The notes under the pieces: generated by a model | What the model was told of the DNA's origin: nothing | The model's database searches: none | What the model saw: only the letters and a program-made list of their open reading frames with translations | Part shown: piece by piece, positions 9,255 through 17,081 of the stretch | How the letters are laid out: each line of letters starts with the position of its first letter | Position numbering within the stretch: position 1 is the first letter of the stretch | NCBI RefSeq assembly: GCF_000179915.2 | Contig: NC_014963.1 | Coordinates: 5,022,001 to 5,086,000, forward strand | Direction: 5' to 3' | Source: Terriglobus saanensis SP1PR4 | GTDB taxonomy: Bacteria; Acidobacteriota; Terriglobia; Terriglobales; Acidobacteriaceae | Length of the DNA stretch: 64,000 nt | Translations under genes and position numbers: made by a program

Positions 9255-9521
9255 ATGCGTGTGATCTGCAAGAAATCAATGATCGGAAGTGATGTTCGTT
9301 GTCCGATCTGTGGACAAGGGTTCGTAGTTTTTTGGCAGGGTCGTGTTCAGGCGCGCCAATTGGAGAAGAAGCTGGTGCTCCAGAGTCTCCGGATGCAACA
9401 CGAAAACGGGTCGAATGGGGCCGAGGTTCATCCTGCGGCCGCCTTCGATGTCCCAATCTGGGATGGAGCGGCGCTCGGCGATGCGGTTAGTCAGCAGAAC
9501 TCTGCTGCCGTCGGCCGTTGA
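9255..9521 (+). CDS. Small CxxC protein, possible zinc ribbon
   Basis: 88 residues. It begins MRVICKKSMIG and has CPICGQGF at residues 16-23, so C5, C16 and C19 could form part of a zinc site; a fourth ligand is not obvious. A helical basic stretch follows (RQLEKKLVLQSLRMQHE), then HPAAAFDVPIWDG. An AAGGATG box precedes the ATG. The layout of a CPxCG knuckle, short helix and HP-A-F-VP-W tail looks like a conserved small-protein family rather than a chance frame, but I cannot name a function. It sits between dnaN and a cupin gene and may be a regulator. Confidence 0.55.
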   Translation: MRVICKKSMIGSDVRCPICGQGFVVFWQGRVQARQLEKKLVLQSLRMQHENGSNGAEVHPAAAFDVPIWDGAALGDAVSQQNSAAVGR

Positions 9522-9706
9522 AGCTGCCCGGCTTATCGAAGCGCTTTGACGATGCGATAAGTCTTTTAGTTCGAAGGATATAGCAATTCCAACCCCGCAG
9601 GATCTTTTACGCTTTTCTCAGAAAAGCTGCTCCTGGTCGAGGGGCTCATCCGGCCCGACGTGGTCCACGGATTGTCGTTCGTGGAGAGCGCAGGTTAGGA
9701 TGCGGC

Positions 9707-10189
9707 ATGCAAAATCGACGTGATCTTTTGGCTGCTCTGCCCGCGCTTGCGCTGTTCGGGCCCGCTTTGGCTGCTGCACAGGAACCTGCCTCCGACACGA
9801 AGACCGGACCGGTGGGTACGACCGATGGCACCGCCCGGCTGGCGCACAACACCATCTTTCGATACAGCGATATGAAGGTCAGCAGGTCCGCGAACGGGGA
9901 GAGCCGCGCGATCCTAAGCGGAACGCTGCCGACGGGCGAAGGCCTGGAGATGCACGAGACCATGCTCCTGCCGGGACATGCGCCCCATCCTCCCCATCAA
10001 CACATGCACTCGGAGATGCTGCTGGTCCGGAGCGGGACTCTCTCTTGGCTGGTGAACGGGAAGCAGGAGACTGCCGGGCCGGGGGACATCCTCTTTGCGG
10101 CTTCGCAGGAGCTGCATGGCGTGAACAATATCGGGACTGCGAATGCCGAGTATTTCGTGGTGGCGATTGGGCCGAATCTGAAGAAGTGA
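9707..10189 (+). CDS. Exported cupin-domain protein
   Basis: 160 residues. The N-terminus NRRDLLAALPALALFGPALAAAQ is a signal peptide with a twin-arginine-like RRDLL motif, so Tat export is possible. A single cupin barrel follows: HPPHQHMHSEMLLVRSGTLSWLVNG, with histidines in the metal-binding cupin 1 arrangement, then GPGDILFAASQELHGVNN as cupin 2. Small exported cupins can be metal enzymes or sugar/ligand binders; the substrate is unknown. It appears monocistronic. Confidence 0.75.
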   Translation: MQNRRDLLAALPALALFGPALAAAQEPASDTKTGPVGTTDGTARLAHNTIFRYSDMKVSRSANGESRAILSGTLPTGEGLEMHETMLLPGHAPHPPHQHMHSEMLLVRSGTLSWLVNGKQETAGPGDILFAASQELHGVNNIGTANAEYFVVAIGPNLKK

Positions 10190-10685
10190 ATTAGTGCCAT
10201 TTCGGGAGAATCGGGAAGATCTAAGTCTCTGTTGAGGCATATGAATCTGGTGCCCTGTACCTTGCTCTTCACGATGTGCAGGGAGGGTGCTTGTTCACTT
10301 CAGATTTGGGAAAAATCGGGATGCTTAAATGGGCTTGGAACGCGCCTCGCGAATCGGCGGTTTGGTCTCAAGCCCTGGACTTCTACGAGACAGGTAGAGG
10401 GTGGACCGGGACAGAAGCCGAAACGCGCGATTGCAGACTGCTCCTACGACTCGGGCCTGCTTCATAAATAACGGACCAAGCGAAGGCGTTGGCGTATTCG
10501 TTCTGGACTGCAACGCTTTGACCATCTCCGGCCCTATATAGGGAAGCATGGTAGACCTCCACCGTCTCTTGAAGAGTCCTTCGCGATGCCGAATCTTCTG
10601 CGCATCTGCCGGACTTAACAAGTCGCGCGTGGAGTTATTCCCGGTTTACTGCTGTACAAGCGGTTGGCTTGAATAAGTCTTAAGA
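10190..10685. other. Convergent spacer, nothing recognised
   Basis: About 500 bases between two convergent genes. Three open frames overlap here (10232-10471, 10276-10467 on plus; 10325-10621 on minus), all without ribosome-binding-site or family support. No hairpin repeat of the type found after 19.7 kb is present. Confidence 0.4.
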
Positions 10686-10728
10686 GTCAAAGGCCCCATT
10701 TCCCGCAGTGGGATGTGGGGCCTTTGAC
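10686..10728 (-). terminator. Strong 13-bp inverted repeat, terminator of the M28 peptidase gene
   Basis: GTCAAAGGCCCCA (10686-10698) and TGGGGCCTTTGAC (10716-10728) pair perfectly, and the loop holds a further TCCC/GGGA pair. It lies 18 bp past the stop codon of the minus-strand peptidase gene. The following sequence is only weakly T-rich, so termination is inferred mainly from stem strength and position. Confidence 0.65.
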
Positions 10729-10746
10729 CTTTGGCGATGCCACTCG

Positions 10747-12528
10747 TTACTGCGCGGTGGGAGTGCCGGGCTTGCCTGCTGGTTCTACGGCGTTGGGGAA
10801 GATGTCCTTGAGCGGGGCGTTGCGTTCGCGGTTCAGTTCGGGGTGCGGGAAGGGTTTGCGGGGCATCATCTCTTCGCGTTCCGAGGTGTTGTAGAGGAAG
10901 ATCGCCTCGATGACCGCGGCCTGCATCAGGTCAGCAGGGTGGAGGCGTTCGACGGTGTCCATATTGGAGTGGTGGGTACGTGTCTCGTAGTCCATGGGGT
11001 CCTGGATGAATTGGAAGCCCGGCAGGCCGACGGCGTCGAAGGAGAGATGGTCCGTGCCGCCGGTATCGCGCGGGGTGAGAGTGGTTGCGGAGAGGTCGGC
11101 CAGGGGAGCGAGCCATTGTTTGAAGATCGGGCCAATGGCGTAGTTGCCCTGGAGATAGACGCCACGGACGCGACCTGTGCCATTATCCAGGTTGTAGTAG
11201 GCGTCGAGCGTCTCCCACTCCTTGGTGGTCTTCAGCGGGCCGGTGGGCTGGCGAGGCAGACCCGTGCCGGGATCGCTAGCGGGGCTTTTCTCCTCGAACT
11301 CACCGAAGTGCTGTTTTACGTAGCCTTTGGAGCCGTACAGGCCTTGCTCTTCTCCGCTCCAGAGCGCGATGCGGATGGTGCGGCGGGGGTGAAGGTCGAG
11401 CGCCTTGAGGATGCGGACAGCCTCCATGGCGACGACCGAGCCAGCGCCGTTGTCGGTCGCTCCGGTGCCGGAGATCCAGCTGTCGAGATGGCCGCCGACC
11501 ATGACGACCTGCTCTTTCAGTTTGGGGTCGGAGCCGGGGATCTCGGCCACGGTGTTGAAGCCGTGTTCGTGGTCGCCGGTGGTGGTGGATTCGAGGTTGA
11601 CCTCGAGTTTGACGGGGACGTTGGCCGCGAGGAGACGGACGAGGCGACCGTAGCCTTCGATGGTGAGGACGGCGTTGGGGACGGTGACGCGGTTGGCCGG
11701 GTTCTGCGCGCCGCGGACGAGGTCAGCGTTGTTGTCGTCGAAGATGATGCCGGCACCGCCGCCTTTGTTGCCGTCGCGCGAGGGGGTAAGGATGACGGCG
11801 ACGCCTTCGTCGGTCATCATCTTGAGCGCTTTCGCGCGGAGGGCTGCGGTGCGCAGGCGTTCGGCGGGGGTGGGTGCGCCGGGGCGAGGTACGCGCGGCG
11901 TGGCCTGTTCGGAGCCTTCCATCTCTTTGAGTTCTTCGTCGGTGTAGCGGGAGAAGAGCGGCGCGGTGATGTCGGGAACGGGACGCATGATGCCGAAGAG
12001 GACGATCTTGCCGCTCAGCTTGCCCTTGTACTTCGTGATGGCTGCGTCCAGGTCGGCGTCTGTCGCGATGGCGAGGTGGACTACGTCGCCGGTAATGGGG
12101 CCTTTGGTGGCGGGAGACCAGGGAGCGGCCTGCAGCCAGAGGGGTTCGGTGTCCGGCGTGATGATGCGGGCCCAGGAGTTGATCTGCTGCCAGCCGATGC
12201 CAAACTCACCCCAGTCTTCGAGATGGGCGTTCTGCAGGCCGATTTTGGTGAGGGTGTCGCGGGTCCACTCGTTGGCCTTCTTCATGTTGGGCGAACCGGT
12301 GAGGCGCGGTCCAATGCCATCCATGAGGGCCGAGGCGAACTCCATGACGTGTGAGTGGGCGAAGCCTTCCTCGCGGATGCGCTGGTACATGGTGAGATCG
12401 AGGTGTTCGGTGGCGGGCTGTTCGGCGTAGTACGGAGGGACTTTAGGTTTATCTGCGGCGGAGAGTTGCAGGGTACAACAGGCGAGTGCGGCGAAAGCTG
12501 CACAACGGCGCGCGAAGTCTAAGTACAT
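10747..12528 (-). CDS. Secreted M28-family zinc metallopeptidase
   Basis: 593 residues with a signal peptide (MYLDFARRCAAFAALACCTLQLSA). A PA-domain-like insert precedes the M28 catalytic fold. Di-zinc ligands are visible: GGHLDSW around residue 347, ATDNGAGS about 15 residues later, SGEEQGLYGS around 389 (catalytic and ligand Glu), YYNLDNGTG near 442 and THHSNMDT near 517. It is probably an exported amino- or carboxypeptidase in peptide scavenging. ATG 12528 is chosen because GGAGG lies just upstream and the signal peptide begins there. The open frame continues to 12726 without support. Confidence 0.9.
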   Translation of the reverse strand: MYLDFARRCAAFAALACCTLQLSAADKPKVPPYYAEQPATEHLDLTMYQRIREEGFAHSHVMEFASALMDGIGPRLTGSPNMKKANEWTRDTLTKIGLQNAHLEDWGEFGIGWQQINSWARIITPDTEPLWLQAAPWSPATKGPITGDVVHLAIATDADLDAAITKYKGKLSGKIVLFGIMRPVPDITAPLFSRYTDEELKEMEGSEQATPRVPRPGAPTPAERLRTAALRAKALKMMTDEGVAVILTPSRDGNKGGGAGIIFDDNNADLVRGAQNPANRVTVPNAVLTIEGYGRLVRLLAANVPVKLEVNLESTTTGDHEHGFNTVAEIPGSDPKLKEQVVMVGGHLDSWISGTGATDNGAGSVVAMEAVRILKALDLHPRRTIRIALWSGEEQGLYGSKGYVKQHFGEFEEKSPASDPGTGLPRQPTGPLKTTKEWETLDAYYNLDNGTGRVRGVYLQGNYAIGPIFKQWLAPLADLSATTLTPRDTGGTDHLSFDAVGLPGFQFIQDPMDYETRTHHSNMDTVERLHPADLMQAAVIEAIFLYNTSEREEMMPRKPFPHPELNRERNAPLKDIFPNAVEPAGKPGTPTAQ

Positions 12529-12574
12529 GAAGCCTCCAAAGGGGAATGGAGACAAGATACAGTGCGAACCGCGC

Positions 12575-12871
12575 CTATCGGCGGGTAATTCTGCGAATAT
12601 AAATTCCGCCGAGATACACCGTACTGAAAAGGAACATGAGGATGCCGATCGGGAGGCCGACGCGCATGTAGGCCATGCTGAAGTCCGCGGTGTGGTGGCC
12701 GATGCTGGTGTACGCGAGCAGGGCAACGATTCCGACGAAGGTGGCGATGAAGAACGAGCTCAGCGTCGAGGCGAAGATAAAGAGCGCCGTCTGGAAGATG
12801 CCGAAATCGCCTACGGGAGCGCCGAAGAGGCGGGGGCCTTTGTAGTCGTTTGCGGTGGTGTAGTTATTCAT
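12575..12871 (-). CDS. Small membrane protein of unknown function
   Basis: 98 residues. A short polar N-terminus (MNNYTTANDYKGPRLFGAP) is followed by two long hydrophobic segments: about 27-55 (FQTALFIFASTLSSFFIATFV) and about 70-92 (GLPIGILMFLFSTVYLGGIY), ending IRRITRR, which suggests a cytoplasmic C-terminus. AGGGGAC lies before the ATG at 12871. It is 46 bp upstream of the M28 peptidase and probably co-transcribed with it. No family recognised. Confidence 0.6.
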   Translation of the reverse strand: MNNYTTANDYKGPRLFGAPVGDFGIFQTALFIFASTLSSFFIATFVGIVALLAYTSIGHHTADFSMAYMRVGLPIGILMFLFSTVYLGGIYIRRITRR

Positions 12872-12903
12872 CGAAATGTCCCCTGCGGATAGAATAACTC
12901 TTG

Positions 12904-13707
12904 ATGGTGGATGCAGTGACAGAACGGGGCTTACAGGAGATCTCGGCGGCGGAGGCTGCGGCGCAGTCGCGGCCCGAGACGGCGACCAATGGCGTGCATT
13001 ATGCGACGTTTGGCGATCTGAGTGGCATTTTAGGTAAGGGTCGCGATGTTTCGGTGGACGCGGAGCTGAAACGGCTTGTGAATGCGGTCCCGCTGGCGAT
13101 GTCTGCCGCTCTGGATAAGACGGTCTTTTATTTTGTTCCTTTGGCGATGACGCTGTCCGGTGAGGCAGAGAGCGTGGAACAGAAAAAATCGTCGCCGACG
13201 TTTGTAGCGACGGCCTATTCGGCAAAGCTGGCCGATCGCGCCATCTGCCACAAGAACGTCAAGCTCGAAGGGCACGACGGTGTATTCCTCTCCAGCCGCC
13301 TGCACGGCGACGCATTTGCGCTGGCGTTTGAACTGTTTATCAATGTTGCGCATGGAGTAGTGGACGTAACTGGCGTTCCAGAGGGTTTTGCCACGCTGGC
13401 GTGGGGGCAGACTGAGGTGGGCGCGCGCGGCGAGACGAGCTATGACGCCTTTGAGAGCCGGGAGAAGGCACGCAAGGGCGGCCTGGTGGACGAGAAGGCC
13501 AAGTCGGAGTTTCTTGAGGCCGCGTTTGTGGATGCGATGGCGATTTATATGCTCTCGCTGTACCTCGATTTTGAATACGCGGACCTGAAGGAGCGGGAGT
13601 ATCCGCTGCTGGCACCGCGTGAGCTGGGAGACCGCTTGCGCGCGGTGAATGCGCTGTTCCCGCCGAATTTTGGGTATGAGTTTTTGATCAAGTACAAGCG
13701 GCGGTAG
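12904..13707 (+). CDS. Conserved-looking hypothetical protein
   Basis: 267 residues, soluble, no signal peptide. The N-terminal quarter is alanine/glutamate rich; the C-terminal third is strongly helical and aromatic, ending YLDFEYADLKEREYPLLAPRELGDRL then LFPPNFGYEFLIKYKRR. Well-behaved amino-acid composition and a G+C-rich third codon position support coding on this strand against a long minus-strand shadow. TTG 12901 directly precedes ATG 12904; no clear ribosome site helps. It diverges from the small membrane protein with a 32-bp gap. Function unknown. Confidence 0.55.
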   Translation: MVDAVTERGLQEISAAEAAAQSRPETATNGVHYATFGDLSGILGKGRDVSVDAELKRLVNAVPLAMSAALDKTVFYFVPLAMTLSGEAESVEQKKSSPTFVATAYSAKLADRAICHKNVKLEGHDGVFLSSRLHGDAFALAFELFINVAHGVVDVTGVPEGFATLAWGQTEVGARGETSYDAFESREKARKGGLVDEKAKSEFLEAAFVDAMAIYMLSLYLDFEYADLKEREYPLLAPRELGDRLRAVNALFPPNFGYEFLIKYKRR

Positions 13708-13714
13708 GTTGGAG

Positions 13715-14131
13715 TTACGCGCTTCGACGAACCTTTGAGGCAGGTAGAGATCCCAGAGGCTTAGGAGATGAACCGACCGTAGTTTTGTTTTTTGCCGGGC
13801 CGCGCACAGGGTTTTTTCTGGCAGGCAGCTTATCCCGAACTTCAAAGATCAACCGTTTTCCTAAAATATTGGCCGCACGCGTCAACGTCTCCAGCGACAC
13901 TGCGGTGTTCGCGGGATCGAGCAAGCGATCCAGCTGAGATCGGCTTGTCTTTAACTCCCTGGCCATACTTTGCTTAGTCTTCTTCTGCTTCTCCATCTCC
14001 TGCTTGAACTGCCAGGCGAGGACGCGCTTGATGGCCGCTCCCTCCACCTCGTTGCGCATGCCCTCTTCTTCAAGAAAATCGTCAAAGGAGGAACCGGTGT
14101 GCAAGGCTTCGGATTGCTTGTCTTTGTTCAT
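13715..14131 (-). CDS. Antitoxin, XRE-type helix-turn-helix (HigA-like)
   Basis: 138 residues. Residues about 45-95 hold a Cro/C1-type HTH: KQSMARELKTSRSQLDRLLDPANTAVSLETLTRAANILGKRL. The N-terminus (SSFDDFLEEEG) is acidic and may be the toxin-binding part; the C-terminus is basic and disordered. Its ATG overlaps the toxin stop as ATGA (14128-14131), so it is translated after the toxin, the toxin-first order of HigBA systems. It should neutralise the neighbouring toxin and repress the operon. Confidence 0.8.
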   Translation of the reverse strand: MNKDKQSEALHTGSSFDDFLEEEGMRNEVEGAAIKRVLAWQFKQEMEKQKKTKQSMARELKTSRSQLDRLLDPANTAVSLETLTRAANILGKRLIFEVRDKLPARKNPVRGPAKNKTTVGSSPKPLGSLPASKVRRSA

Positions 14132-14490
14132 CGCTTTGCCCTCGTTTCCGCTTCATGGAGCCGCTTATTCCTTCGGGCGAGGTCCAGATCCTCATCCGGT
14201 GTCTTTTGAGTCTTCTTGATGAATCCGTGAAGCAGAATCATGCGACTCTGGACGTCGATGTAAAAGAGTACCCGTGCAATCTTTCCGCCTGTTAGATTTG
14301 TTCGCACTTCGTAGAGTCCGTCTTTCAGAGGACGGCAGGTTGGCATTCCAATCGGCCAGCCAAACTCTACCGTCTTGATATCGATGCCGATCCGCCTGCG
14401 ATCTTCTACGGGCTCCAATCCCCTAAGCCACTCCCGAACTGGTTCGCCTCCGGCAGCGGTACGAAAAAACATCGCCGGAATTCGCTTCAT
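14128..14490 (-). CDS. RelE/HigB-superfamily toxin (Gp49-like)
   Basis: 120 residues. The pattern MFFRTAAGGEPVREWLRGL, then GWPIGMPTCRPL, GLYEVRTNLTGGKIARVLFY, HGFIKKTQKTPDEDLDLARR is the phage-derived Gp49-like / HigB toxin family, usually ribosome-dependent mRNA interferases. ATG 14490 fits the family N-terminus, although no strong ribosome site precedes it; in-frame ATGs occur farther upstream at the operator. Antitoxin follows with a 4-base overlap. Confidence 0.8.
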   Translation of the reverse strand: MKRIPAMFFRTAAGGEPVREWLRGLEPVEDRRRIGIDIKTVEFGWPIGMPTCRPLKDGLYEVRTNLTGGKIARVLFYIDVQSRMILLHGFIKKTQKTPDEDLDLARRNKRLHEAETRAKR

Positions 14491-14522
14491 GGAGGAGGGA
14501 GTGTTCGCCTTCACCGAGTTAG

Positions 14523-14540
14523 TGTACCTTATGTGGTACA
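14523..14540. promoter_or_regulatory. Palindromic operator of the toxin-antitoxin operon
   Basis: TGTACC-TTATGT-GGTACA is a perfect inverted repeat with 6-bp arms and a 6-bp centre, 33 bp upstream of the toxin start codon. HTH antitoxins normally bind such a site to autoregulate. It may overlap the core promoter. Confidence 0.55.
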
Positions 14541-14588
14541 TAGGCGTCCACATTCACCGGACGTTTTTGCAAACGCATATTATTTTTC

Positions 14589-15131
14589 ATGAGCGATTTC
14601 GATCCGAAGTTGGTTTCAGCAGAGGTTCTTCCCATCCCCGCAGACGATCTTTCGCGGGATCTGGTCGTCGCGAATGCGGATGGCAATCTACCGCACTTGG
14701 GGCTGGTGGGCGATACCTACACAGTCCTGCTGAGCGGGAAAGATACGGCGGGAAAATACTGCCTGATCGATATGCATGTGCCGCCGGGTGGCGGGCCACC
14801 TCCGCATCGGCACGATTTTGAAGAGACGTTTATTGTGCAGGCGGGGGAGATTGAGGCTACGTTTCGTGGAAAGACCTCCACTGTTCGAGCGGGCGAGACG
14901 CTGCATATTCCGGCGAATGCTCCGCATCAGTTTCGCAACGCTTCCAAGGAGAATGTGCGGCTGCTTTGCATCTGCGCGCCAGCGGGACAGGAAGGGTTTT
15001 TTGAGGAGGTTGGCGTGCGCGTGAGTGGACGAACGGTCGCTCCTCCTCCGCTTAGCCCCGAGGAGCAGAAGGCCTTCGGGGAGAAAGCGATGGCGCTTGC
15101 GCCGAAGTATCGGACGGAGTTTCTGCGCTAG
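14589..15131 (+). CDS. Cytoplasmic cupin-domain protein
   Basis: 180 residues, no signal peptide. Cupin motif 1 is MHVPPGGGPPPHRHDFEETFIVQAGEIEATF (two His, one Glu), motif 2 is VRAGETLHIPANAPHQFRN (His), so the usual three-His/one-Glu metal site is complete. A charged helical tail follows from about residue 150 (SPEEQKAFGEKAMALAPKY). The family includes quercetin-dioxygenase-like enzymes, but substrate cannot be assigned. Its stop overlaps the stop of the convergent MFS gene by four bases. Confidence 0.75.
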   Translation: MSDFDPKLVSAEVLPIPADDLSRDLVVANADGNLPHLGLVGDTYTVLLSGKDTAGKYCLIDMHVPPGGGPPPHRHDFEETFIVQAGEIEATFRGKTSTVRAGETLHIPANAPHQFRNASKENVRLLCICAPAGQEGFFEEVGVRVSGRTVAPPPLSPEEQKAFGEKAMALAPKYRTEFLR

Positions 15132-16384
15132 GGCAGAGTTGCGCTTAACTTGGTCCGGGTAAGGGTGGCGTAGCAGAGCGCACCGGCCAGGGTGATGGCG
15201 GCGCAGACGGTGAGCGCCAGCGTGAAGGAGTGTGTCCGGTCGAGCAGCCATCCGGTGAGGAGCGGAGCGGCGGAGGCGATCATGAAGCTGCCGAAGTTCT
15301 GCAGGGCAGAGACGCCTCCGACCAGCATGGCGGGGCTGGCGGCCTGTGCCAGACCCCAGCCTGAGGTTCCGGCAAACTGCATGAAGAAGAGCGCGCTGGC
15401 GATGGCCGCGACCGCGACCGTGGTGGATGCGGCGTGGGCCACGAGCAGCGTGCTCCCTGCGGAGAGGCAGAGGCCAATCACCGCGAAGGTACGGTGGATG
15501 CGCATCAGGTCGTCCTCCCTGCTGGCGAGCCTGTCGGCGAGGAAGCCGCTGCACAGCACTCCGCCGGAGGCCATGAGGAAGGGCAGGGCTGCCGTCCAGC
15601 CGCTGCGTTGCAGGGAGAGATGGCGCGCGGTCTGGAGATATCCGGGAAGCCAGGCGATGTAGAGCCAGTTGGTGTAGTTGACGCCACCGAAGCCGAGCAT
15701 CATGCCCCACATCGAACGCTGGCGCAGGAGCAGACCCCAGGGAAGCACGGTGGGTGGTGGGCCCTCGTCGATGCGGAAGGGCGTGGCGGAGCGTTCGCGG
15801 TGCAGCGCGACCCAAAGGATGGCGACGGCGAGGCCCGCCGCACCAAGCAGGATGAACATGTGCCGCCAGCCGACGTGCAGCATGAGGATGGTGAGCAGCG
15901 GTGGAGCGAGTGCCAGGCCAAGCGTGGAGGAGATGTTGAGCGCGGAGGTGGCGCGGCCTCGGCTGCGATGGGTGAACCACTCGCGAATGCTGCGCATACC
16001 TGCGGGGTAGAACGGTGCTTCGCCGATGCCGAGCAGGATACGGAGGAGCAGAAACATCTGCAGGCTGCGCACGAAGCCGGTGAGTACCTGCGCGGCGGAC
16101 CAGACGGCGAGGGCCGTCCCCATCATCCAACGCGAGCCGACGCGGTCCAGCAGGCCGACGAGCGGAAGCTGCGTGAGGCCGTAGGCGAGCGAAAAGATGG
16201 AGAGCAGAAGACCCATCTGCGTGGCGCTGAAGTGCATCTCCGCGCGGATGGTGGTATTGGCGACGGAGAGCGAGGAGCGGTCGAGGAAGTTGACCAGGCC
16301 AGCGGTGAACAGGAGCGACAGAGTGGCGGTCTGATGCCCCAGAAGACTTCGGTTGGAGGCGCGAGATGTCCGGCTTTGCTGCAC
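15128..16384 (-). CDS. MFS transporter, anion:cation symporter type
   Basis: 418 residues, 12 membrane segments. NFLDRSSLSVANTTIRAEM in TM1 and the GIGEAPFYPAGMRSIREWF block after TM4 are characteristic of the ACS group (hexuronate, glucarate, galactonate, tartrate carriers). LLDRVGSRWMMG is the MFS motif A. Probably a proton-coupled importer of an organic or sugar acid across the inner membrane. Translated on the minus strand and divergent from ruvA with about 60 bp between starts. Confidence 0.8.
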   Translation of the reverse strand: MQQSRTSRASNRSLLGHQTATLSLLFTAGLVNFLDRSSLSVANTTIRAEMHFSATQMGLLLSIFSLAYGLTQLPLVGLLDRVGSRWMMGTALAVWSAAQVLTGFVRSLQMFLLLRILLGIGEAPFYPAGMRSIREWFTHRSRGRATSALNISSTLGLALAPPLLTILMLHVGWRHMFILLGAAGLAVAILWVALHRERSATPFRIDEGPPPTVLPWGLLLRQRSMWGMMLGFGGVNYTNWLYIAWLPGYLQTARHLSLQRSGWTAALPFLMASGGVLCSGFLADRLASREDDLMRIHRTFAVIGLCLSAGSTLLVAHAASTTVAVAAIASALFFMQFAGTSGWGLAQAASPAMLVGGVSALQNFGSFMIASAAPLLTGWLLDRTHSFTLALTVCAAITLAGALCYATLTRTKLSATLP

Positions 16385-16446
16385 AGAGGAACCTTATCAG
16401 CCGCGCGCGAATGTAGTTGCACGGAGCGACTAGAATCGCAGACAGA

Positions 16447-17043
16447 ATGATTGCTCATCTACGTGGACGTTTGCTTGCGAAGTCGCCGAACCAGGCGATT
16501 GTGGAGTGTGGGGGTGTGGGATACGACGTCGCGATCAGCGTGACGACGTTTTCCGCGCTGAAGAGTGAGGGCGCGGAGGTGGAGCTCTTCATCAATACGC
16601 AGGTGCGCGAGGATGCCATCGCCCTCTTTGGATTTGCGGAGATGGAGGAGAAGCGGCTGTTTGAAAAGCTGATTACCGTCTCCGGCATCGGGCCGAAGCT
16701 GGGCATTACGGTGTTGAGCGGGATTGCGGCGCCTCTGTTGGTGGCGGCGATCAAGGGGTCCGACCATGCGACGCTGCAAAAAATTCCTGGGATTGGGAAG
16801 AAAACCGCTGAACGAGTTGTTGTTGAGTTGAAGGACAAACTGGAGGACATGATCAGTGCGCCTTCGGCGGACCCGGGCTTCCACGCTGGACCGGCGGGAG
16901 ACGATGTGCTTTCGGCACTGGCAAATCTTGGGTATCAGAAGGCGGCGGCGCAGCGCGCGATCCAGACGGCGATCGAACAGGAGCCTGCGTTGCGGACGGA
17001 GTTTGAAAAGTTATTTCGTGCGGCCATGGGGGCTATGCGGTAA
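16447..17043 (+). CDS. ruvA: Holliday junction branch-migration protein RuvA
   Basis: 198 residues, typical length. OB domain at 1-65 (MIAHLRGRLLAKSPNQAIVECGGVGYDV), two helix-hairpin-helix motifs (ITVSGIGPKLG and LQKIPGIGKKTAERVVVELKDK), then a linker and the C-terminal domain III (LSALANLGYQKAAAQRAI) that contacts RuvB. It forms the tetramer that holds the four-way junction. ATG 16447 is the family start. ruvB and ruvC are not nearby. Confidence 0.95.
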   Translation: MIAHLRGRLLAKSPNQAIVECGGVGYDVAISVTTFSALKSEGAEVELFINTQVREDAIALFGFAEMEEKRLFEKLITVSGIGPKLGITVLSGIAAPLLVAAIKGSDHATLQKIPGIGKKTAERVVVELKDKLEDMISAPSADPGFHAGPAGDDVLSALANLGYQKAAAQRAIQTAIEQEPALRTEFEKLFRAAMGAMR

Positions 17044-17081
17044 GCAGCGGGTCTTGGATTGGTGCAGTGGTAGGAGGTTGT

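Noticed and set aside
10708-12354. Long plus-strand open frame of 548 codons over the peptidase
   Set aside because: It is the antisense shadow of the M28 peptidase, caused by G+C-rich third positions; its translation is low-complexity Val/Gly/Asp and has no family motif.
14688-16130. 480-codon minus-strand frame
   Set aside because: Runs across the MFS gene and antisense to the cupin; Arg/His/Pro-rich shadow. The MFS frame has membrane segments and family motifs.
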